A stretch of DNA of 64,000 nt, taken from assembly GCA_021307315.1 (NCBI GenBank), contig JAJSPD010000009.1, forward strand, positions 124,001 through 188,000, in the 5' to 3' direction. This DNA is from Bisporella sp. PMI_857 (lineage: Eukaryota; Ascomycota; Leotiomycetes; Helotiales; Helotiaceae). The translations under genes were made by a program, and so were the position numbers. A model generated the notes under the pieces. The model did no database searches and had not been told where the DNA came from. It was given only the letters and a program-made list of their open reading frames with translations. Shown here piece by piece: positions 22,259-33,532 of the stretch (its first letter is position 1; each line of letters begins with the position of its first letter).

Positions 22259-25200
22259 ATGGAGCAAAGGCAGAATCCACCACCTGTGGAAAAGCCTCGA
22301 CAGTTGAATATTCGAAGAAAACCTGTCGGAGGAAGTCACGGCATCCCAATGCCGCAACGGACCCCATCGATACAGACAATTACAGAAGAGGCACCTGGTC
22401 AGCATCAGTATGTGCCATATCGGAGCCCGGTTGAGGTCCCCACACCTGCAGTACCATCTCAATTTCAATATGTAGCTTATCGTCGCCCCTCGAATGGAAG
22501 ACGGCCGTCAAATAGGAGTCGTCTCAATAGGGGTTCGATCAGTTCGGGCTCGAATTATGGAGGGTCGTTCAGCAATGGCACGGTTTCTCCCATCTCGCCC
22601 ACGTCCAATCGATCACAATTTGGTCGCCCCTCGATGGATGAGTTATTTGATTCAGTTTCTCGCGAAGCGAGTCAGATGAGATCAAACGTTGGTAGTCGGA
22701 GGGCTCCACTCAGTCCTCTCATGGAAATGAGTGCTCAAGAAGCAGCGCATCGGAAAAATAGCGGGCGACCCCGTGGATCATCACCAACGTTGGGAGCATT
22801 GCCAGCATTGCCAGTAGAGTCTTTAGCACGAAGCCAAGCAGGAACAATACGTTCGTTACATGAGGCATCTAGGCGAGCCCCAGACACCTCACGGAGCAGC
22901 ATTTTCAGGGAGACAAATTGCAGTTGGCTCCCCTCAGCTTTGCGGTGGCCATTCATGCTAACGTTATTCCTCGTGTCGCTCGGCTTAGCCGGACTCACGT
23001 TAGGACTAACAGTCCAATCACAGAAGAATCACGGATTGGGTATGGTCCATGAGATGGGAATATTTCTGCTTGCGTGGAGATTTGTACCTACCATTTTTGC
23101 CGTAATCTACACCTTACTCACAACGGCTATGCTGAGCGACATAAAACGCACGGAGCCATACGCGAATCTTTCAAGGCCTGATGGCGCTTCTGCAGAGTCT
23201 TCGTTATTTCTTCGCTTCAGACCCTTCTGGTATCAGCCATTCGATGCTCTCAAGAAAAGTAAGAATGACGGCTTCCGCAATTGGGCATTATTTTGGGCCC
23301 TGATGGTCAATATTTTGAGTCTCATTATTGTCACCCCTTTCTCCACAGCCCTCCTTTCCCCAAGAGATGTTTTATTAAATATAGATGGGCGTTTCTTGAG
23401 ATCGGCTTCTACTGCAGACAGTTCTACGTATGTCTCCTCAGATGACTCCGTTCTTTTCCGGACGATTTCAAGTGTTCTACTTAATACAACGTCTACTGCT
23501 TGGGTGACGAATGACTATACTGTGCTTCCTTTCTGGCCAAGTGGTATGACAGCAGCGCCTCTAGGGTCACCTCTATCAGACTCAAGACAAGATTGGACCG
23601 CAAATACCACAGTATATCAGACGGACCTAAAGTGTTCTCCTATGACGCTTCAAAGTTATGCGAATGTTTCATTAACAAAAAAACTTCCCTCAAGCTCTAA
23701 TTTGTCTGTATTTGGGACTATCAATATGACTTCTTTTATTCTCAAGTCTGAAGACGGATGCAGTATTGGACTTGCGGGATATCCTCCCGAGTATAGTTCT
23801 CAGAGCATTTTCGCTTCGGGTGGAGGCTGGTGGGCTGGTTCCCCGAGCTTTGCATCCCCGTCTTTATGGTCTCCCGGAAATGGAAGCCTAGACGACTTGA
23901 ATCCGACACATCCTATAGCGCTCAACTCTAGTACCCAGTGTGGGGACAGAAGTATGTTTTTCTTTGTTACACCATTCATACAGAATGAAGAGTTCAAGGC
24001 TACTGGCCAAGTCTGCAAATCTACCTACTATTCTGCCAAGCTCCCAGTCACAGTCTCGATATCCAATACATCTACTACACTTCGCTTTGATACATCTAGC
24101 TTCAATACCACAAAATCTTCCTTAACTCCTACTATTCTCGATATCGCAACCTTCGAAAGTGCATTTTTGAGCCAGGACTGGTCGACGAAGTTTCAAGCCC
24201 CAAATCTAAGCTCACATCCACTACTACCAACTCGACCTAGGTTTGGTGGGCCTCTCGCTCTCCTCGGTGCGCAGAATAACTTCGATGTCCAGAAAATGCT
24301 TACAAACCCAGATTTGATGAACCAAGCACGCCAAATTAAACAAAGATATTTCGGAGAAAGTCTCATGGCCACGCTCAGCAAAGAAGGAAGCCATCAAACT
24401 GACTCCATTGAGGGGATGATTTCATTCGCTCAGAGAAGAATTGTCGTGAGCTTTCCTGTAGGGATACTTCTTACGGTTGTACTTCTGATTTCATCCTTGC
24501 AGATTGGACTCGTAACGGGCTACACACGATTGAACGAGAGACCGCTCAATCTATCACACGACCCCTCTTCTGTCATAGCGATGGCGTCTCTAATCAGCAC
24601 CGGCCAGAATACACGGGCGTTGTTTGAAGGTCTTGATACTGCCTCGCAGGAGTGGATGAGGAAACAGCTGGGACGAAACATTTTCTATCTACGGCATGGT
24701 GTACTCTATTCTTATGACGTGAGGGACACCTATCAATTCTCAGGTAAGTAGTGATGTCAAGCAGATCTTTGGGCTAAGACTAATCGAACACCAGAAACAT
24801 CATCGCATGCTATCGCAGCGTATAATGCGGCAAATTCGAAGAACTGGAGACCGAAAGTTCTTCAATTGTGGTTTCTTGGTCCCCTTCTAGTTTCATTATT
24901 CGCCATAATTATCGCACTGAGCCTCCTCTTTGCACTTTTTCAGAATCATGGCATTGCCCAGGTTCATATCGCTTCGCCATTTGATCCGAGTCGTAATAAT
25001 CCAACCTTCATTGACTTAGCGCCATACTCCATATTTCCGGTGTTGATGGTCGTGGGTTTGAAGTTGTGGTGGGATTCAATGGACCAGAAATTGAGAAAGC
25101 TTCAGCCATTTGTCTCAATGGTGAAGGAGCCTCCAGGAGTGTTTAACGGATCGAAATTGTCTTATGTCGCTACCCCAATTCTGTGGCTCGTCTGGAAGGC

Positions 25201-27353
25201 TGCCCGAAATCGTCATCTCCTCTTAGCCTTGGTTGCTGTTGGTGCGGTTTTACTTGAAATTTGTCAGTCCCATCGAATACCTGCAATATCATCCGCTAAC
25301 ATGTCACAGTAACAATCAGCATATCTGGGCTGTGGGACCGTAAACTAGGCTATAGCAAGCATAATGCCACCCTGATGAGAGCAGTCGATTTACGCACTTT
25401 ACCAACAATATTCACAGTGCCGTCGGCCGCGAATGATACTATGAATAGCGATGTGAAAGGAACTCTGGCAAACGTGTTTGGGCAGATGTCTAACGAGTGG
25501 TTGTATAGTGTAAGTTCAGCCTACTATTCGTCTATACCTGCAAATTGACATATCTAGGCAACTACGGAGGGTATATCCAATGTGTCAATCCTTCCGTGGA
25601 CAAGTGGGGAGTGGGCTTTTGCGCCACTGAATTTGTCGTCCGCATCCAAGCCATTGTCAGTAGAGGCTATGGAGGATGAAAGCCACGCTATGATCACCAT
25701 TGACACACCCTCGATTCGTGGTCGTCTCCAATGTGAACCTATTGATATGTCGAATATATCATCCTGGCTGACAGTCCTTGATTTTACCGACAAATCTCTT
25801 TGGAGCGATACTCACATTCCCAGCGATCTCGAAATCGGCTATGAACTTAAAGAAGGACTTTCCAGGAACCAGTCACTTGAGAATGGCACGTACAAGTTCT
25901 GGGACGATAATACGCCATATTTCAGTTTCTTTGCAGCCGAATATATGGCACAATGCTGTGGGAAAGAATTAAATGGCACTCCTGGTAAAGCTTCGTTCGG
26001 TTACTGGTCTTCTGCTGCCGATGCTCGCCATTCCAGCGTAGTAGTCAAATGGGTCACCGGGAGAGCTTTCTCGGCTCTATTTAGGGACTCTAAAAATCAG
26101 ACTCACCTGACATGGAAAGAAGTTCCCCAAGTTACAGCGCTAAAATGTGATCCGGTCTACGAGGTTGCCAACGCTAGAGTCAAAGCAGACGCCAAATCTG
26201 GATTTATCCAGCACCACGAGATTACTGATATCCCTTCACCGGACTCAAACGCATGGTCGAACAAGTATCGAGCCCTCAATGTGTCTTCAGGCGTGCCTTA
26301 TGCCAATATCCCTTCTGGAGCAGAAGGATTTGAAGTCGAGCCCTCACGATTCGTCCATAACGTGAGCGTAAGGTGCGTTTCACTTCCCGAAACGATTTAT
26401 TCTCAAAACTAACCATGATCAGCTATGGATACCTTTTCAATGATATGCTGCTTAGCGCTGCTAACTCAGCCCGACTTGGAAACCTTGCATCCGAGCAATA
26501 TGCCACAGAGAACCTGTCCGATCGAACTTTTAATTTTCGGCTCCCAGGACTAAACGTTGACCTTATGTCATATACATCACTTGCCCTGGTGAAGAACAAT
26601 AGCTCGGCACTACTTGACCCTAACATATTGGGAAATATTTCTAGCACTGTATTCTCCATGTTCTTTAAGCACTTTGTCCATGCTCCGGTATCACCGAACA
26701 TTGGCTTATATGCTAACGGGTCATGGGGCCTGCAACCGCGTGGTGCGACATTACCACAGGATCTCGGAGCCACTATAGACTCTCTGTCTACAGTGTATTT
26801 GCAGAACATACCACAGCCATCGAAAACAGCGCCTTTTGTCGAGGGGGTAGTGGTTGAAAGAGTAGAGCAGCTTGAGTTCAACCCTGCGGCTGTTGTGTTA
26901 TCCCTATGTATCCTTGGTTTCTTGTTCATGGCCACTGTGGTAATCTTGGCCGCTCATAAAAAACACCTCGATCACCTGCCTCGAGATGTTGATACTTTAG
27001 GTAGTATATTGGGATTTGTATATAGCAGTGATCGTCTACTCCGGATAGCTACGATAGATGTGGATGGCGGCTCCGTCAATGAGAAAATTGAATTTCTGGG
27101 ACCAACCAAAATGGGCTGGTTCAACGGGAGTGGCAAACGAAGATGGGGCATCGAGATCGTTGATGAGAGGGAGGAAGCGCGAACTTCGGCACCTGTGAAC
27201 ACAGAACGAGCACGCGAAGAGTCCATGGACTTTCCCATTCAGGGGTTTAGGACGACCAGCGTGAGCGAAGCTGATGGTGCTGGTGGTGCATATGGTGAGA
27301 CGCCACAGAAAGCGGCCCGATCGTCGACAGCAGATGGTATTAAGGATATATAA
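22259..27353 (+). CDS. Large DUF3433-like multi-pass membrane protein
   Basis: Five exons (22259-24743, 24795-25262, 25310-25509, 25558-26372, 26423-27353), all in phase, give about 1,632 aa. The first 220 residues are Ser/Arg/Pro-rich and probably cytosolic. Transmembrane helices follow: MLTLFLVSLGLAGLTLGL, a second near FVPTIFAVIYTLL, and a third at WALMVNILSLIIVTPF. A large loop rich in N-x-S/T follows and is presumably luminal or extracellular. The pattern then repeats in the second half (VVSFPVGILLTVVLLISSL, LWFLGPLLVSLFAIIIALSLL, LEILTISI, another N-glycosylation-rich loop, and a final helix VVLSLCILGFLFMATVV). This two-fold layout fits fungal DUF3433 proteins, whose function is unknown. 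The in-frame TTG at 22190 is unlikely to be the start. Confidence 0.85.
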
Positions 27354-28006
27354 AGGTATTATTCTATGTATATATCTAGGGAGTTAGCCAGATATTTTTC
27401 AACTTGAATTGACAAAGAGATACCAAATACCTGTGCGCAAGCCTGTCACGTGTGGCATATTTCTATTCTCCTTTTCCAATACGTACTGTATTCGACAGAT
27501 TCAGTTTCTGAAACCTTGTTGAATGAGAGGCTGGTTGCATGCCCCTGTCGTCCGACGACAGGATTCAATAGCGCTCGTATTCCGGCAGTCCGGACCCAAG
27601 TTAGCGTTATCTGATTGGTTGAAATGATAGATGGTACGAAGCTTTCGGTTCAGCCAAGCCGAACGAGCAAAAAGTATGGGGTAGAGGTCTTCTAGAATGT
27701 TACGAATTCAGGTCTAGTCTCAAAACATTGACTTCATAGCATTGTGTTTTAAAAAGGCTGAGAGGGACGAGACCTTCCTGAGTAAACGCTGCCAAGGGGC
27801 TATCCGCATGCAGAGAGTCGGCAGTAGTAGGCGCAGCAGGCTTACACACGAGCCTGAGGTCAATAGTTCCGAAGACTTTGAAAATATGTTTTTTCACTTC
27901 TTTCGATGTTTCTCGCTTTCGCACTCCTCTATGAGGCCTGTCATTTCTTGAACCTCATCGAGGCCGTCCTTTGGCCGTAAATACCCCTTTTGAGCGGAAG
28001 ACAATT
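27354..28006. other. Intergenic, nothing recognised
   Basis: 653 bp with a short ORF (27742-27951) lacking domain features. It includes the promoter of the PGAP4-like gene. Confidence 0.4.
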
Positions 28007-29290
28007 ATGCTCATCACCTTCTCTAATGTCCGCTCACTCGCTCTCCACTCAGCCTTCTCCCCGGCAGGCCGGGCATTTTTTATTTCTCTGGCCTGCTGGC
28101 TCCTCGCATTCACATACTGCCGCTTCAAATTCTGGCGCGACCCCCATTCCGCATTCTTCAAGTCTGATCACGTCTACGACTATCACTACACTTCCTACCG
28201 ACGGTCACAGGGACTCTCCTACCTCTCAAATACCTCAACCGCACTCGCAGCGCCAAAGGCCAGTTCTACGCCGGAAATCTGCGCGGCGTTTGTAACAGTG
28301 AAAAGGGAAGGAGAACAGTATTTTGATGCCGCGCTCGGGTCGATGTTAGAGGGGTTGACGGAGGATGAAAGAAAGAAGCTGTATGTTGCGATTCTGTTTG
28401 CGGACCCAAGTCCGGAGGTACATCCGAGTTGGGGAAAGGAATGGCTACGGGCAGTGGATTGGTCGGGTGGGTATGAGGTTGGGGAGGATGTAAGAGGTTA
28501 TTTGAGAGGGTTAATGGAGAGGAAGGAGTATAAGGAGAAGGGTGTGTTTGATTATCTCTACACCCTCGAGCTTTGCCACCGGACCGGGGCGCCGTACATC
28601 CTCATGCTAGAAGACGACATAATCATCGCCGACTCCTGGTTTATCAAAACACTCCACGCCCTTCGGCATATCTCCTCCACGCCCGCCTTGTCTAACTATC
28701 TCTATCTACGCCTCTTTTATACCGAGACCGTGATGCGCTGGCGCCAGACGGATTTCGTGTATCGGCGTATGGACTTCGTGCTTCTTTCTTCGGCACTCAC
28801 TACCTTTCTTCTCCTTCACAGCATCCGCCGTTGCAAGCCTGGTCTGAGGATGTCTTTAGATACACCCACCTTGTTGGTGTTATCTCTTGCCACCGTCCCG
28901 TCGTTTATCATCCTCCTCTTCATGATTGGTAAATACTCCCTCTTCCCACACCTCACGCAAGGAGTATTCATCATGAATCGGTACGGCTGCTGTTCGCAGG
29001 CCCTCCTCTTCCCCCGCAACCGCGTCCCTCCTATGGTGCAGTGGTTTCGGGACTGGAAGGGTGTCAACGGATGGCCGTACTGGAACACGGATGTGATGAT
29101 TGATTACTATGCGGATCAGATCAAGGTTGATCGGCTGGCGCTGGGGCCGCAGGTTCTGCAGCACGTAGGGTTGAAGAGCTCGAGGGATAATAGTGAGATT
29201 AATGGGAGGAGCACGAGGGCTTTTTGGTTTGAGGAGTATGATCCTCTTGTGTTGAGGAAGGAACATGATCAATTGGTGAAGACTTTATGA
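28007..29290 (+). CDS. PGAP4-like Golgi glycosyltransferase (GT109-type)
   Basis: A single-exon ORF of 427 aa from the first ATG (28007). The layout is an N-terminal membrane anchor (residues 20-38, RAFFISLACWLLAFTY), a luminal catalytic part starting CAAFVTVKREG, the acidic metal-binding motif LMLEDDIIIADSW, and two further hydrophobic helices in mid-protein (VLLSSALTTFLLLHSI and LLVLSLATVPSFIILLFMIG). GVFIMNRYGCCSQALLFPR and WPYWNTDVMIDYYA follow. A glycosyltransferase domain interrupted by a tandem transmembrane pair is the hallmark of PGAP4/TMEM246, which in animals adds GalNAc to GPI anchors. By family inference this is the fungal counterpart modifying GPI anchors in the Golgi. The exact sugar is unknown. 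Confidence 0.78.
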   Translation: MLITFSNVRSLALHSAFSPAGRAFFISLACWLLAFTYCRFKFWRDPHSAFFKSDHVYDYHYTSYRRSQGLSYLSNTSTALAAPKASSTPEICAAFVTVKREGEQYFDAALGSMLEGLTEDERKKLYVAILFADPSPEVHPSWGKEWLRAVDWSGGYEVGEDVRGYLRGLMERKEYKEKGVFDYLYTLELCHRTGAPYILMLEDDIIIADSWFIKTLHALRHISSTPALSNYLYLRLFYTETVMRWRQTDFVYRRMDFVLLSSALTTFLLLHSIRRCKPGLRMSLDTPTLLVLSLATVPSFIILLFMIGKYSLFPHLTQGVFIMNRYGCCSQALLFPRNRVPPMVQWFRDWKGVNGWPYWNTDVMIDYYADQIKVDRLALGPQVLQHVGLKSSRDNSEINGRSTRAFWFEEYDPLVLRKEHDQLVKTL

Positions 29291-30648
29291 GAGTAATATA
29301 GGGTATTTGTATGATACATAATGTATAGAACCGTGTTTACAAAGAGAGTTGTTGATCACTGCAGATTCTCGGACCAGTGTTCTTGTTTCACCAATGTAAC
29401 CTCTAGAATTTATCACTTCACTTTCTATCTAAAGGGTCCAATTATAGTGGCAAGGTGTATTAACCCCCTTGGTAGGATCTTGCAACTCACTCCTGGTAGT
29501 ACGAGTCCAACCTTGACACGAATATAATTCAAGTCGTACTAGGTATTTAGCATTCCGTCTTACCATACCTCTCCAAATTTACAACTAAAAAGCTCTAAAG
29601 AGGGATGGAATCGACCATTTTTAGCGGCACTATACTATGCGAAATGTACCGAATTGGAAATTATTGCAAGGGTAATGTGTGTAGTAATAAAGATCGACAG
29701 GGTTATCTCTGCACTCGGTATAGCTCTTTGAGTCTCAATTGAAAGGTATCCCGCTCGATGATCACGTGTCTTATGTCTATCCATCAGATATTGGATTGCT
29801 AGATCGTGAGAATCTCGAATAAACTGCAAGACTTCTTTCTCCTTTAGTATATATATTTGGAACAGTAGAAGCAGCAGCAGACATTGCGAATGCTTTTCTA
29901 ACCTATCCACCCTATACAACGACAACTGAGAAAAAGTCACAAACCTTCTCTGTCGCGTCTCCACAAGGAACCGCCATATATGACGGCTATTCAGTTGGAG
30001 AGTTGTAGCGATTAAACGCGGTGAGGAGCTTCGCTCAGAAGTGTGAGTTACCGTGAATTTATGGACAGGGGTCTTGTGCTAGCTCGAGAGAATATTGTAA
30101 TAACAGATCTAGTAAAGGCAGAAATATGTCGCCTCCCTTCCGGTCTCGAAAATTGATCACCGTAAGAGAGGCATACTCGAAGATAATATTGTAATATGTA
30201 GGAGAGACGGTTTTCCACAGACCTCACCAGCCAACGGCCTCGGTAAAGTGGTTCAGAATGTGACGCCTTCATGCCCTCATCCACCGAGCTCATCCGAAGA
30301 GAGCTCAGGCTTAGTGAGGGATGATTACTCTGAGATTTGTCGATCGAAGAACACCATCGGAAACCTTGCGGTGGGCAGCCTCCATAGACATCGAGCTGGC
30401 TCGCATCACCTAGCAAACCCAAGGGCTGAAGGGACGCTTACCACAAATCTAGTTGTGAAGAAGAGAAGAAGAGGAAAATGAGTTTGGAATCGCGTTTTTT
30501 GACTGGATTTTTTTGGTGGAGCCACTAGACCTAATTAGTCACCACCTACTGTATGACCCCATAATCATCCTCGAACACCAAGTACAAGTGAACACCCGTT
30601 CTCAGCACCTTCGCCAACTCCACTAATATTCTACCTTCAGCAGCTAAA
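29291..30648. other. 1.4-kb spacer, no convincing gene
   Basis: ORFs at 29635-29964 and 30048-30422 (minus) have neither recognised domains nor neighbouring exons that extend them. The right end is the Snu66 promoter. Confidence 0.4.
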
Positions 30649-32688
30649 ATGGCTGATGCAATTTCAATCGAAGAGACTAATCGCCTACGGGTGTCGCTGG
30701 GCATGAAGCCCTTGCCTGTGCCCGGGGCAACTGGTCCAGTTTTCAAAGAAGCTTCAACACCCGCTGAGGAAGTAGCAAGCACACTCGAATCACGACAGGC
30801 AGAGAGCTACGACAACTATAAGAAGGCACAGGAAGCCGCAGAAGCTAGGAGGAAGCGTGAGGAAAAGGCTGAGATGATCAAAAAGGCTCGTGACGCTGCT
30901 AAGCGGTTCACCAAGCTGGAAGGCAAGGGTCTTGGAGATGCAGATGATAACGAGGACATGGATGCGCGGACCTGGTTAATAAAACAAAAGAAGCGGCAAA
31001 AAGAGATTGAGAAGGCTAGGAAGCGAGAGCAAGAGCTGGCGGAGGCTGAGGCCGCAGCTGCCGCAGAATATACTGCGAAGGATCTTGCAGGCATTAAAGT
31101 CGGACATGAAATAGATACATTCGAGGAGGGCGAGGAACAGATCTTGACCCTAAAAGACCATACGATCGATGAGAACGAAGAGGAAGGCGACGAATTGGAG
31201 AATCTGAATCTTCGTGAGCAAGAAAAGTTGACTGAGAAACTTGAGCTAAAAAAGAAGAAGCCTGTTTACAATCCACACGATAACGATGAGACTGGCGACA
31301 AGAGCATTTTAGCACACTACGATGAAGAGATTGTCGGGAAGAAAGGGAAGAAGTTCACTCTAGATGGACAAGGAAGTACAGCGGAAGCCCGGGCTGCAAG
31401 TGTTTCTGCGGAGAAGCAAAAGCCAAAAGCCATCAGTCTTGATTTCTTAAGTGAGTACCAATATCATCTCTCGCTAACCTCAATGAACAATCATCTAACC
31501 TGTGCTGCAGAAGATGAACCGAAATCCGACTACCTTGACATTTCCGAAATCAAAATTAAGAAGCCAAAGAAAAAGAAGGCGAAATCTACTCGCCAGAAGG
31601 CCGTGGACGAGGACGACATATTCCCTACTGCAGAGATTCCAGATGCAGCTGTTTCTACAGACAATCAAATGGATATCGACGAGTCTAAAAAACCGACGCA
31701 AAAGAGGGGCTTTGAAGACGTTTCATTCGTGGATGATGACGAGCTGGCGGCATCACTGGCTGCCCAAAGACGAAATGCTTTGAAAAAGCGCCAAAAGTTT
31801 AGACCAGAAGAGATTGCCCGGCAATTGCGAGATGAAGCATCTGCCTCTCCTGCTGTCGAAGACGAGGCGGTCAATGGTGCTGGTTTGGTACTTGATGAGA
31901 CCTCGGAGTTTGTCGCAAACCTTCAGAAACCAACAGTATCAGTCAAGAAACAGAGAGCTACGTCACAACAAGCAGAGACCGCAACTGCAATGAATATTGA
32001 CTCAGATGATGATGATGTTACAATGGATCAATCTTACGCAAATATTGGGGAGGAGGAAGAGCGAAAGGCTCGCACAAAACGAGAGGAATCTGACGATGCT
32101 GATATTGATACTGGCCTTGGACAAGAAACTACTCTTGAAGTGGGCATTGGCTCTACACTCAAGCTCCTACGAGAACGAAATATTCTCAAGTCAAACGACT
32201 CCGACGACAAAAATGAGAAGTTTAGAAGAGAAGAACATTTCAAAGCTGAGAGGGCACGCTTAGCTGCAGAAGCCGAACGTCAAGCGAAGATTCAACGTGA
32301 ACGAGATCGCCAGAGTGGTCGTCTGGATCGAATGACAGCCCGGGAGAAGGAAGAGTATGCTAGAGCGCAAAACATGAATCGTGATAGACTAGAAGCTCAA
32401 AAAGCTGCACAGCTTTTTGAGAAAGAGTACAAGCCATCGGTCGAGCTCAAGTACATTGATGAGACTGGACGGAAGATGGACCAAAAAGAAGCATTCAAGC
32501 ACTTGTCTCATGCCTTCCATGGCAAAGGAAGTGGAAAGCAAAAGACCGAAAAGAAGCTCAAGAAGATCGAGGACGAGAAACGGAGAGAGGCGCAAAGCTC
32601 ATTAGATGTCAGTCAAGTTGGTGGTATGAGCGGAGCGGCGACACATCAGATCAAGAAGAACAGACAGGCCGGCGTCAGATTAGCATGA
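30649..32688 (+). CDS. SNU66: U4/U6.U5 tri-snRNP protein Snu66/SART-1
   Basis: Two exons (30649-31450 and 31511-32688) give about 659 aa. The 60-nt intron (GTGAGT...GCTGCAG) has length divisible by three and no stop, so the unspliced frame also reads through (679 aa). The N-terminus has the SART-1 start (SIEETNRLRVSLGMKPLP). Long charged coiled coils follow, with the conserved LAGIKVGHE, an EEQILTLKD-like segment and VGKKGKKFTLDG. The C-terminus has the family block YIDETGRKMDQKEAF followed by LSHAFHGKGSGKQKTEKK. Snu66 is a tri-snRNP component required for pre-mRNA splicing in the nucleus. No truncation is seen. Confidence 0.93.
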   Translation: MADAISIEETNRLRVSLGMKPLPVPGATGPVFKEASTPAEEVASTLESRQAESYDNYKKAQEAAEARRKREEKAEMIKKARDAAKRFTKLEGKGLGDADDNEDMDARTWLIKQKKRQKEIEKARKREQELAEAEAAAAAEYTAKDLAGIKVGHEIDTFEEGEEQILTLKDHTIDENEEEGDELENLNLREQEKLTEKLELKKKKPVYNPHDNDETGDKSILAHYDEEIVGKKGKKFTLDGQGSTAEARAASVSAEKQKPKAISLDFLSEYQYHLSLTSMNNHLTCAAEDEPKSDYLDISEIKIKKPKKKKAKSTRQKAVDEDDIFPTAEIPDAAVSTDNQMDIDESKKPTQKRGFEDVSFVDDDELAASLAAQRRNALKKRQKFRPEEIARQLRDEASASPAVEDEAVNGAGLVLDETSEFVANLQKPTVSVKKQRATSQQAETATAMNIDSDDDDVTMDQSYANIGEEEERKARTKREESDDADIDTGLGQETTLEVGIGSTLKLLRERNILKSNDSDDKNEKFRREEHFKAERARLAAEAERQAKIQRERDRQSGRLDRMTAREKEEYARAQNMNRDRLEAQKAAQLFEKEYKPSVELKYIDETGRKMDQKEAFKHLSHAFHGKGSGKQKTEKKLKKIEDEKRREAQSSLDVSQVGGMSGAATHQIKKNRQAGVRLA

Positions 32689-33532
32689 TTTGGTTGTGTA
32701 GGATCGTCATGGACTCAAAAGGTGCAGCCTCCTCACACTTACGTATTTAGACTAATGTAAAGCTAACAATGACTTGGAGAAGTGAGCCACTCGGAGGGTT
32801 GCTATATGCACCTCCGTCCTATGACATGTGAGTCCGCTGTCCTGACTATATTTCTAACTTGTCTAGGTCATCATGTGATAATACTCGTGCTTCAAGTGAA
32901 CTTTGAAACGCTCTTCCAGGTGACTGCGCTCGTTAAAACCCAGCTTCCCAATCGTTCATGCTCAGTTTTCTCAATGCCATTTATCACACGATCAATGAAT
33001 TGATGTGCGCACTTGTTGTCTCCGCCTGGCGCGAGTTTGAATCTTTTCTTGTAATGTTTGCCCTATCTTTTGAACATAGCGATATTATATCTCGCAATTA
33101 ACGAGAGATGGTTCGCAACACAAAAGCTCGGTACTACCATTCAAGTAAGAGCTCTTAAGGCCATTCCCCTAGCCCTTTCTCATTCTGTCCATGGCCATAC
33201 CGCCCATCATACACTTTCATTGTATATAATATGTTCGCAGACTGAACACGGCAACAATATTGGGTTGCATTTGGTAGCTTGCATCCAATCCTCAGTTTGG
33301 GAATTATCCAAAAGTTACAAAAGAGTTTCATAAATAGGACTATAAATGCATGGTTTTCCACTACAACCCAGGAAATTTTCTACGCAGCCTTTTATGTCTT
33401 TGAATGTATGTCCCTAAGCATCTCTACACAATACTAACCTTCCCACCTCAGCATCGGGTATCAGGCAATAGGCCAAAAAATGAGGTGGAAACATAACTTT
33501 TCATGAATATTCTACATAACGTCACCATACAC
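32689..33532. other. Convergent intergenic region
   Basis: 3' flanks of Snu66 (plus) and the modular secreted protein (minus). No gene was recognised. Confidence 0.45.

Noticed and set aside
29635..30422. Two minus-strand ORFs of 109 and 124 aa upstream of Snu66
   Set aside because: Composition is not protein-like over the full length, no motif is recognised and no phase-consistent extension was found.
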